Under the pieces are notes generated by a model, which did no database searches, was not told the origin of the DNA, and saw only the letters and a list, made by a program, of their open reading frames with translations. From OLB9 sp041392785 (GTDB lineage: Bacteria; Bacteroidota; Bacteroidia; Chitinophagales; Saprospiraceae): a stretch of DNA of 64,000 bases. The position numbers and the translations under genes were made by a program. Of this stretch, positions 17,477-25,783 are shown piece after piece; the first letter of the stretch is position 1, and each line of letters begins with the position of its first letter. The stretch is taken from assembly GCA_041392785.1 (NCBI GenBank), contig JAWKLK010000003.1, positions 186,001-250,000 of the forward strand, given 5' to 3'.

Positions 17477-20400
17477 TTATCTTATCACGGTCACGTCACC
17501 CTTTATAACTTCTGATGTGTCATCCATAAAATCTACAAGTGCAACAAAAATGTAAACTCCCTGCTCTACTAATTGTCCCCTGAAGGTACCATCCCATCCT
17601 TGATCTGGATCGTTCAGCTCAACATTTTCTTTGTAAAAGACTAAATTTCCCCAACGATCATATATGCTTAATGAATTCACATTCTTGATATTATCTTTTC
17701 TGCCAATTGGAAAAAATTTATCATTTCTAGTACTACTATTTGTAGCGATTATATTAGGAAAATCGACAATATTCAAACGCCTAACTCTCAGTGCTATATC
17801 ATCAATTGCCGTACATCCGTTTTTATCTATTAAAATCACACTAATATCCTCATCCTCTCTTACTGTAATGAAAGGATTAATACAATTTTTACAAGAAAGA
17901 TCGTCGTTCATCCATACTAAGCTATCTATCAGATTTATTGGAATTGTTGTCTCAAAAGACAAGCCAACTATTTCATTTACAAATGGAACTTCGCTAGTTG
18001 CAATAATTTCAACTTCCATTTTTGGAGGATTAATTAAGCTAATTTGGCTAATACTGCTTGAACAACCATTTATATCGGTTATTGTCACGCTATAACTTCC
18101 AGCGCATAAATCATTGACTTCTGTATCTTTATTCAAGCTCAAATCGGACCAATTGATATCATAATTTGATGAGGTACCAGATACAAGTAATGAAACACCA
18201 CCGTCGCAAATATCATAACAACTTGGCTGACTTATTATGGCTGATAATGCTAAGTTACAAGGTACATCGGCAATATCAAATTGGCATTCAGCAGTACAAC
18301 CATTATTATCTACCACTGTAATATTATAATTACCTACAGGCAAATCATTAATTGAATTATTTCCAATCGGCACATTGGTTAATACTCCAGATTGGGAACC
18401 TGACCATTGAATTGAATAATTCGATGTTCCTCCTTGAATGCCAACAATGGCGATTCCATCCGTTCCTCCATGCTCCGACACAAAATCACCATTGCAGTTA
18501 ATAGTAAGTTGGTTGGGTTGCCCAATAATGACATTGTCAGTAACTACACAGTTAGCTTCATCAGTGATTGTCACTTTGTATGAGCCCGCGGGTGCGTCTA
18601 GTATTTGGGTCAATTCATTCCATAATGGATTGCTCCATTCAATTTTCACTTTTCCCACAGGATTGGTAATTTGTAGTGTAATTACACCATCATAGCTACC
18701 AAAACACTTTGTCACTTCTCCTTTTACGTCAGCTGTCATCATACAATCAGGTGAAGAGACGGTTGATTCACACTCCACTTCACAGCCATTTGAATCAGTT
18801 ATTGTAATCGAATAAACACCTTGAGCCAAGTCATTAATTATAAAAGTATTTGATGTTATTCCACTGAAAGTACCAGAAGAAATTCCTGTCCAAGATGCTG
18901 TATAGGGTTTTTCACCACCTAAAATGCTCAAAGAAATAATTCCATCATTAGCATTCTGAGCACTCTCAGGTAAAGCATCGCATTGTATATCAACGCTTGG
19001 AATGCTGTTGATTATTGAATTAAAAATAGAACTACACCCATTAGAATCAATTATCTCAAAAGTGTAATTCCCCACTGATAGGTCAGAGATTTCAAGTGGT
19101 GAAGACACATTTGCTTTGGTTATTGAACCATTTAATTGAAATGGGCCTACCCCTCCCGACCATGAAATTACAACACTACCATTGTCCATTTCACACGTTA
19201 CATCTGATTTTGAAATACTACCCAAAATTCCTCCCGGATCATTTACATTTGGTGAAGCTATAGATGTACATCCATTGGCATCTGTCAAAGTGATTTTATA
19301 CGTACCTGATGCCAAATTAGTGAATATCGTAGGGCTGGTGGCATTACTTTGCACCAAATCTCCTGAAATGTCAAATGGGGCAACTCCGCTTGTCCAAGTG
19401 ATTGTGACTGACCCATTGCTCGACCCACAAGTGACAGATTGCGCACTTGCCGATACGACTGGACCTGTGCCATTACCTATAACTGCACTTGCTGTAGTAG
19501 CGCATCCATTGCTATCAGTGATTGTGACCACATAACTACCTGACGACAAGTTTGTAAAGGTGTGAGGACTTGTAGCATTGGATTGATTCAAATCTCCTGT
19601 GATTTGGTATGGGCCTGTGCCTCCGCTCCACTCTACCGTCATGCTGCCATTACTCTGTCCACAATTCGCATCTGTATGTGTGGCTGTGGCTGTGGGAGAA
19701 GTGGTATTGGTTATCACTACTGTGTGAGGCGATGTACAATTATTGTCATCTATTAAATTAAAGGTGTAGGTACCCGCCGCCAAGATAGTAAATACTGCAG
19801 GACTTACTGCGTTACTTCTATTGATGTCTCCCACTATGGTGAATGGGCCTGTTCCTCCGATCCAACTTACCTCAATTTCACCATTATTGAGTCCACAGGA
19901 GGCGTTGCCTTGAGTTACCATAACATTTGGCCCTGCTATATTAGATACAGATACCATGGTACTCATTGAGCAGCCATTTATATCTGTAACAACTAGATTA
20001 TACGATCCCTGAGCAAGGTTCGGAAATAATGTGGGGCTTGATGCATTTGATTGCGTAAGGTCTCCTGATATTGTGAAAGGAGCTGTCCCACCAGACCATA
20101 TTACTGTCACACTTCCATTGCTTTGTCCGCAGGTAGCATCTATTGCTGTCGTTGAAACTTGCGGACCAGTAGTATTACCAACCGACGGAGAAGCTATAGA
20201 TGTACATCCATTCGCATCTGTCAATGTAATATTGTATGTACCTGATGCCAAATTAGTGAATATCATAGGGCTGGTAGCATTACTTTGCACCAAATCTCCT
20301 AAAATGTCAAATGGGGCAACTCCGCTTGTCCATGTGATTGTGACTGACCCATTGCTCGACCCACAAGTGGCAGACTGCGCACTTGTCGATACTACTGGAC

Positions 20401-20851
20401 CTGTGCCATTACCTATAGCTGCATTTGCTGTAGTAGTACACCCATTGCTATCTGTGATAGTGACCACATAACTACCTGACGACAAGTTTGTAAAGGTGTG
20501 AGGACTTGTAGCATTGGATTGATTCAAATCTCCTGTGATTTGGTATGGGCCTGTGCCTCCGCTCCACTCTACCGTCATGCTGCCATTACTCTGTCCACAA
20601 TTCGCATCTGTTTTAGATGTGCTTGAGCTAAGTCCACTTGATGGGTTTAAGGTTACTGTGGCAGTGCCTGTACACCCTGTTGCTGTCTCTGTCACTGTAA
20701 CCGTGTAAGTATTCGGTGATACATTCATCGGATTTTGTCCAGTCAAACCGCCTGTCCAAGAATAAGTATATCCACTTGGGCCAGGACTGACGCTGATACT
20801 ACCATTATTTTGTCCACATGTGGGTTGGGTCAGTGTGGCCACCACTGTCAA
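17477..20851 (-). CDS. C-terminal part of giant SprB-repeat adhesin with gliding-motility (T9SS type B) sorting domain
   Basis: This 1124-codon open frame is the 3' part of one very long gene whose 5' parts lie at 20852-25726. It holds one copy of the 219-bp repeat at its N-terminal edge and then about eleven SprB-type repeats. Seven closely related ones of ~78 residues carry the pattern CGQSNGSMTVEWSGGTGPY or a variant, followed by S-N-A-T-S-P and TDSNGC; four are more diverged. The last ~95 residues (FPNIIATNSSTRNDKFFPIG, then YDRWGNLVF and GWDGTFRG) are the gliding-motility-associated C-terminal domain used as a T9SS type B signal. SprB-like adhesins move along the surface during gliding; that role here is inferred. 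There is no start of its own, so expression depends on the upstream frames. Confidence 0.85.
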   Translation of the reverse strand: MTVVATLTQPTCGQNNGSISVSPGPSGYTYSWTGGLTGQNPMNVSPNTYTVTVTETATGCTGTATVTLNPSSGLSSSTSKTDANCGQSNGSMTVEWSGGTGPYQITGDLNQSNATSPHTFTNLSSGSYVVTITDSNGCTTTANAAIGNGTGPVVSTSAQSATCGSSNGSVTITWTSGVAPFDILGDLVQSNATSPMIFTNLASGTYNITLTDANGCTSIASPSVGNTTGPQVSTTAIDATCGQSNGSVTVIWSGGTAPFTISGDLTQSNASSPTLFPNLAQGSYNLVVTDINGCSMSTMVSVSNIAGPNVMVTQGNASCGLNNGEIEVSWIGGTGPFTIVGDINRSNAVSPAVFTILAAGTYTFNLIDDNNCTSPHTVVITNTTSPTATATHTDANCGQSNGSMTVEWSGGTGPYQITGDLNQSNATSPHTFTNLSSGSYVVTITDSNGCATTASAVIGNGTGPVVSASAQSVTCGSSNGSVTITWTSGVAPFDISGDLVQSNATSPTIFTNLASGTYKITLTDANGCTSIASPNVNDPGGILGSISKSDVTCEMDNGSVVISWSGGVGPFQLNGSITKANVSSPLEISDLSVGNYTFEIIDSNGCSSIFNSIINSIPSVDIQCDALPESAQNANDGIISLSILGGEKPYTASWTGISSGTFSGITSNTFIINDLAQGVYSITITDSNGCEVECESTVSSPDCMMTADVKGEVTKCFGSYDGVITLQITNPVGKVKIEWSNPLWNELTQILDAPAGSYKVTITDEANCVVTDNVIIGQPNQLTINCNGDFVSEHGGTDGIAIVGIQGGTSNYSIQWSGSQSGVLTNVPIGNNSINDLPVGNYNITVVDNNGCTAECQFDIADVPCNLALSAIISQPSCYDICDGGVSLLVSGTSSNYDINWSDLSLNKDTEVNDLCAGSYSVTITDINGCSSSISQISLINPPKMEVEIIATSEVPFVNEIVGLSFETTIPINLIDSLVWMNDDLSCKNCINPFITVREDEDISVILIDKNGCTAIDDIALRVRRLNIVDFPNIIATNSSTRNDKFFPIGRKDNIKNVNSLSIYDRWGNLVFYKENVELNDPDQGWDGTFRGQLVEQGVYIFVALVDFMDDTSEVIKGDVTVIR

Positions 20852-23800
20852 AGGACTTGATGGGGTTTAAGGTTACTGTGGCAGTGCCTGTACACCCCGT
20901 TGCTGTCTCTGTCACCGTAACCGTGTAAGTATTCGGTGATACATTCATCGGATTTTGTCCAGTCAAACCTCCTGTCCAAGAATAGGTATATCCACTTGGG
21001 CCAGGACTGACGCTGATACTACCATTATTTTGTCCACATGTGGGCTGGGAGTGTGGCCACCACTGTCAAATTACTTGATAGGTTTAAGGTTACTGTGGCA
21101 GTGCCTGTACACCCTGTTGCTGTCTCTGTCACCGTAACCGTGTAAGTATTCGGTGATACATTCATCGGATTTTGTCCAGTCAAACCTCCTGTCCAAGAAT
21201 AGGTATATCCACTTGGGCCAGGACTGACGCTGATACTACCATTATTTTGTCCACATGTGGGCTGGGTCGGTGTGGCCACCACTGTCAAATTACTTGATAG
21301 GTTTAAGGTTACTGTGGCAGTGCCTGTACACCCTGTTGCTGTCTCTGTCACCGTAACCGTGTAAGTATTCGGTGATACATTCATCGGATTTTGTCCAGTC
21401 AAACCGCCTGTCCAAGAATAGGTATATCCACTTGGGCCAGGACTGACGCTGATACTGCCATTATTTTGTCCACATGTGGGTTGGGTCGGTGTGGCCACCA
21501 CTGTCAAAGGACTTGATGGGTTTAAGGTTACTGTGGCAGTGCCTGTACACCCTGTTCCTGTCTCTGTCACTGTAACCGTGTAAGTATTCGGTGATACATT
21601 CATCGGATTTTGTCCAGTCAAACCGCCTGTCCAAGAATAGGTATATCCACTTGGGCCAGGACTGACGCTGATACTGCCATTATTTTGTCCACATGTGGGT
21701 TGGGTCGGTGTGGCCACCACTGTCAGGTACTTGATGGGTTTAAGGTTACTGTGGCAGTGCCTGTACACCCTGTTGCTGTCTCTGTCACCGTAACCGTGTA
21801 AGTATTCGGTGATACATTCATCGGATTTTGTCCAGTCAAACCGCCTGTCCAAGAATAGGTATATCCACTTGGGCCAGGACTGACGTTGATACTGCCATTA
21901 TTTTGTCCACATGTGGGTTGGGTCGGTGTGGCCACCACTGTCAAATTACTTGATGGGTTTAAGGTTACTGTGGCAGTGCCTGTACACCCTGTTGCTGTCT
22001 CTGTCACCGTAACCGTGTAAGTATTCGGTGATACATTCATCGGATTTTGTCCAGTCAAACCGCCTGTCCAAGAATAGGTATATCCACTTGGGCCAGGACT
22101 GACCTGATACTGCCATTATTTTGTCCACATGTGGGTTGGGTCGGTGTGGCCACTACTGTCAAAGGACTTGATGGGTTTAAGGTTACTGTGGCAGTGCCTG
22201 TACACCCTGTTCCTGTCTCTGTCACTGTAACCGTGTAAGTATTCGGTGATACATTCATCGGATTTTGTCCAGTCAAACCGCCTGTCCAAGAATAGGTATA
22301 TCCACTTGGGCCAGGACTGACGCTGATACTGCCATTATTTTGTCCACATGTGGGTTGGGTCGGTGTGGCCACCACTGTCAAATTACTTGATGGGTTTAAG
22401 GTTACTGTGGCAGTGCCTGTACACCCTGTTGCTGTCTCTGTCACCGTAACCGTGTAAGTATTCGGTGATACATTCATCGGATTTTGTCCAGTCAAACCGC
22501 CTGTCCAAGAATAGGTATATCCACTTGGACCAGGACTGACGTTGATACTGCCATTATTTTGTCCACATGTGGGTTGGGTCGGTGTGGCCACCACTGTCAA
22601 ATTACTTGATGGGTTTAAGGTTACTGTGGCAGTGCCTGTACACCCTGTTGCTGTCTCTGTCACCGTAACCGTGTAAGTATTCGGTGATACATTCATCGGA
22701 TTTTGTCCAGTCAAACCGCCTGTCCAAGAATAGGTATATCCACTTGGGCCAGGACTGACTGAACTGCCATTATTTTGTCCACATGTGGGTTGGGTCGGTG
22801 TGGCCACCACTGTCAAAGGACTTGATGGGTTTAAGGTTACTGTGGCAGTGCCTGTACACCCTGTTCCTGTCTCTGTCACTGTAACCGTGTAAGTATTCGG
22901 TGATACATTCATCGGATTTTGTCCAGTCAAACCGCCTGTCCAAGAATAGGTATATCCACTTGGGCCAGGACTGACGCTGATACTGCCATTATTTTGTCCA
23001 CATGTGGGTTGGGTCAGTGTGGCCACCACTGTCAAAGGACTTGATGGGTTTAACCCAGAATCAGCATTAGAAATTAACTGCAAAGAAAAATTCCTGTACC
23101 GTCCCCTGTTCCTGTACTCATGTCACTATTTTGGTAACCGTGTAAGTATTACTGTGGCAGTGCCTGTACACCCTGTTCCTGTCTCTGTCACTGTAACCGT
23201 GTAAATATTCGTGATTTTGTCCAGTCAAACCGCCTGTCAAGAATAGGTATATCCACTTGGGCCAGGACTGACGCTGATACTGCCATTATTTTGTCCACAT
23301 GTGGGTTGGGTCGGTGTGGCCACCACTGTCAAAGGACTTGATGGGTTTAAGGTTACTGTGGCAGTGCCTGTACACCCTGTTCCTGTCTCTGTCACTGTAA
23401 CCGTGTAAGTATTCGGTGATACATTCATCGGATTTTTGTCCAGTCAAACCGCCTGTCCAAGAATAAGTATATCCACTTGGGCCAGGACTGACGCTGATAC
23501 TACCATTATTTTGTCACATGTGGGCTGGGTCAGTGTGGCCACCACTGTCAAATTACTTGATAGGTTTAAGGTTACTGGAGTGCCTGTACACCCTGTTGCT
23601 GTCTCTGTCACTGTAACCGTGTAAATATTCAGTGATACATTCATCGGATTTTGTCAGTCAAACCGCCTGTCCAAGAATAAGTATATCCCACTTGGGCCAG
23701 GACTGACGCTGATACTACCATTATTTTGTCCACATGTGGGTGTGGCCACCACTGTCAAAGGACTTGATGGGTTTAAGGTTACTGTGGCAGTGCCTGTACA

Positions 23801-23955
23801 CCCCGTTGCTGTCTCTGTCACCGTAACCGTGTAAATATTCGGTGATACATTCATCGGATTTTGTCAGTGTCCTGTCCAAGAATAGGTATATCCACTTGGG
23901 CCAGGACTATGATACTACCATTATTTTGTCCACATGTGGGCTGGGTCGGTGTGGC
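20636..23955 (-). repeat. Tandem array of about 15 copies of a 219-bp (73-codon) adhesin repeat
   Basis: Using CCACATGTGG as a marker, copies start at about 20814, 21034, 21251, 21470, 21689, 21907, 22125, 22344, 22563, 22779, 22998, 23295, 23514, 23730 and 23930. The basic spacing is 219 bp. Copies are nearly identical and alternate two variants (TETATGC / TETGTGC and NLSSNL / NPSSPL). Each encodes one PTCGQNNGSISVSPGPSG...TVTLNPSS unit. Spacings of 220, 217, 218, 216, 200 and 297 show indels that break the reading frame. Confidence 0.9.
20852..23850 (-). pseudogene. Frame-broken middle of the SprB-repeat adhesin
   Basis: The repeat array should be one continuous coding region, but the coding frame changes repeatedly. 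Separate frames cover 21025-21852, 21723-22058, 21946-22128, 22055-23083, 23237-23428, 23444-23644 and 23654-23854. Visible causes include a G4 instead of G3 near 20861, a 2-nt loss near 21050, a shortened spacer near 21724, a lost G near 22103 and several losses between 23200 and 23900. The indels are scattered in otherwise near-identical copies, which looks more like consensus errors in an unresolved repeat than decay. A real frameshifted or phase-variable gene cannot be excluded from sequence alone. Confidence 0.7.
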
Positions 23956-25206
23956 TATGGGCAGAACATTACAATCTGTCCCATAGGCATCTATACATAT
24001 TATATCTCCTTGGTCAAAATTACATATGCTTCCGGATGCTATTGTATAGGTAACACAGAGAACATATGTTTCATTTGGTGTTAGCCCAGAATATTCAGGG
24101 TTAAATCCTGAACCCACATTATGAGCATTTGGTACTGGATTTGGGATGGGGGCACTACATCCTTGCGTTAGTTCCCAAGCAATTGAAATACAACTCGAAC
24201 TAAATGCACTAAATGTATTAGCGAATCCTAAAAATCCTGTGCCGTCTGCAGTCGCTTCAAAACAGTTAGTAAAAGATGTTGGACCAGAAATGGTACAATC
24301 TGGCGACCAACATGACTGATAAGTCCTGTCTGCATAAGTACTGACTTGTCCCATACCAGAGTCAGTACATGGGCTTGAGCAGGTACCACAGCCTTGCGAA
24401 GGGCTGTTATTGTATAACCAAACGGTATTGTCAATGACATCTGTACAATTGTTATTTGTTATCATGATAGTAACACAAAAAACATAAGCAGTATTCGGTG
24501 AAACATCATATTCAAATCCATTGCTTCCAAAATTTGAAGCACCAGTGGGTGTGAGTGGACTACTGCAGTTATTAGCTGGATATACCTCATAGGTTTTAGT
24601 CAGGCAATTATTACCATTCGTGCCAACTAAGTTCACAAAACCAATGGAAGTTTCATCGGAAGCTGTGGTGTATTCATAACAAAACTGATAAGATGCACCA
24701 TTTGTGGCAGGCAATGGTGGATTAAAAAATGTTGTTCCTCCGCCAAATGGATAATCACTTTGAGCATCTCCAATGCAATCATAATGCATCCCGCCACAAG
24801 AATTTCCACTGGCACAATCACAAGGAGAAGGTGGTGGCAGGTAATTGAATTGATAAATTTCGCTATGGTCAAGGCAACCATCACTATTCAAGTCAGGTCC
24901 AGTACTAGCACCAGTAGCTGCATCAAAAGTAAAGTACACCGCATATACTGTGGAATAAGACCCCGAAACCCCCATCCCATTATTAACAGTATTGATACTA
25001 TTTCCAACTTGAATCCCAAGGTAACAAGGGTCAGATTGCAAGTCCCAAGGCGCAATTAAGCAAGTTGTTGGCGGACAACTAAAAATTCCTAATACCATAC
25101 CTGCAGTAGAAGGAGTAGCAGATGGTGGTAGTACAAAACCTGATGTGCCTATAGTAGCAGTACTTCCAAAATCGATATCATATTCATTTCCGCTTACATT
25201 CGTCAC
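23851..25206 (-). CDS. N-terminal ligand-like region of the SprB-repeat adhesin (second fragment)
   Basis: This 451-codon frame joins the last 219-bp repeat (left end) to three beta-sandwich modules. The modules have conserved Cys-rich and aromatic patterns such as YQFCYEYTTASDETSIGFVN, TSFTNCFEATADGTGFLGF and repeated NTAYVFCVTI / NETYVLCVTY endings. Such modules are common at the N-termini of large Bacteroidota surface proteins. The true coding frame continues upstream in 25184-25726. The apparent start at 25206 is only an internal codon, because a 4-nt duplication at 25249-25256 shifts the frame. Confidence 0.75.
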   Translation of the reverse strand: MTNVSGNEYDIDFGSTATIGTSGFVLPPSATPSTAGMVLGIFSCPPTTCLIAPWDLQSDPCYLGIQVGNSINTVNNGMGVSGSYSTVYAVYFTFDAATGASTGPDLNSDGCLDHSEIYQFNYLPPPSPCDCASGNSCGGMHYDCIGDAQSDYPFGGGTTFFNPPLPATNGASYQFCYEYTTASDETSIGFVNLVGTNGNNCLTKTYEVYPANNCSSPLTPTGASNFGSNGFEYDVSPNTAYVFCVTIMITNNNCTDVIDNTVWLYNNSPSQGCGTCSSPCTDSGMGQVSTYADRTYQSCWSPDCTISGPTSFTNCFEATADGTGFLGFANTFSAFSSSCISIAWELTQGCSAPIPNPVPNAHNVGSGFNPEYSGLTPNETYVLCVTYTIASGSICNFDQGDIICIDAYGTDCNVLPIATPTQPTCGQNNGSIIVLAQVDIPILGQDTDKIR

Positions 25207-25726
25207 ACCTGACCCAGTGATGGAGATGGTTCCTGCATCCGCATTGCAAGGAAGGAGGTGGCAATGAAATTACAATATGGCAATCAGCGTCTGGATAATC
25301 ATCATGTGTATTTACCGTTATGGCTGTGGGTGTACCAGTGATAACAATCACACTGGTAAAACACATAGTATTGCTATTATGAGCTGGGAATACACCTGGA
25401 AATGTCCATCTAACTTCATCATTTGCCGAAATAATCGCACCCGTAAATATATCTCCGCTACTTGTAGTCACAGTTGGAGGAGTAAAAGAAACTACATTCA
25501 CACCTGCCCCATCAAAATCCACACTAAACCAATCTGGTATCCCTTCTAGTCCTAGCATTTCTATACATATATCAAAAGTATATTGTGTCTGACCTCCACC
25601 TAAATCTACCGTACTGACTAAATCAGCAGAGCTTTCGTCACATGCATTCACTTTATTATAAAAAACACTCAATATAACAAACATAAATACTTTTAATAAA
25701 TGCGGCTGATGTTTAGGAGGATACAT
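25184..25726 (-). CDS. Signal peptide and first domain of the SprB-repeat adhesin (first fragment)
   Basis: The gene begins here: the N-terminus has a signal peptide (VFMFVILSVFYNKVNA-C) followed by a ~125-residue beta-sandwich ending HDDYPDADCHIVISLPPP. After that the frame leaves the expected path. Reading the next frame gives CNADAGTISITGSGV, which continues smoothly into the 23851-25206 fragment. The shift is explained by AGGA duplicated at 25249-25256 (plus strand). The start is 58 nt after the stop of the beta-helix protein gene, with no promoter box between, so the two are probably co-transcribed. Confidence 0.75.
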   Translation of the reverse strand: MYPPKHQPHLLKVFMFVILSVFYNKVNACDESSADLVSTVDLGGGQTQYTFDICIEMLGLEGIPDWFSVDFDGAGVNVVSFTPPTVTTSSGDIFTGAIISANDEVRWTFPGVFPAHNSNTMCFTSVIVITGTPTAITVNTHDDYPDADCHIVISLPPPSLQCGCRNHLHHWVRCDECKRK

Positions 25727-25783
25727 TATTGGCTGTTTTGGATGTTATTAATTGTTGGATTAATTTGATTAGGTTATAATACA

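Noticed and set aside
19182..20471. Open frames on the plus strand through the adhesin repeats
   Set aside because: They mirror the repeat structure of the coding minus strand and arise from its codon bias.
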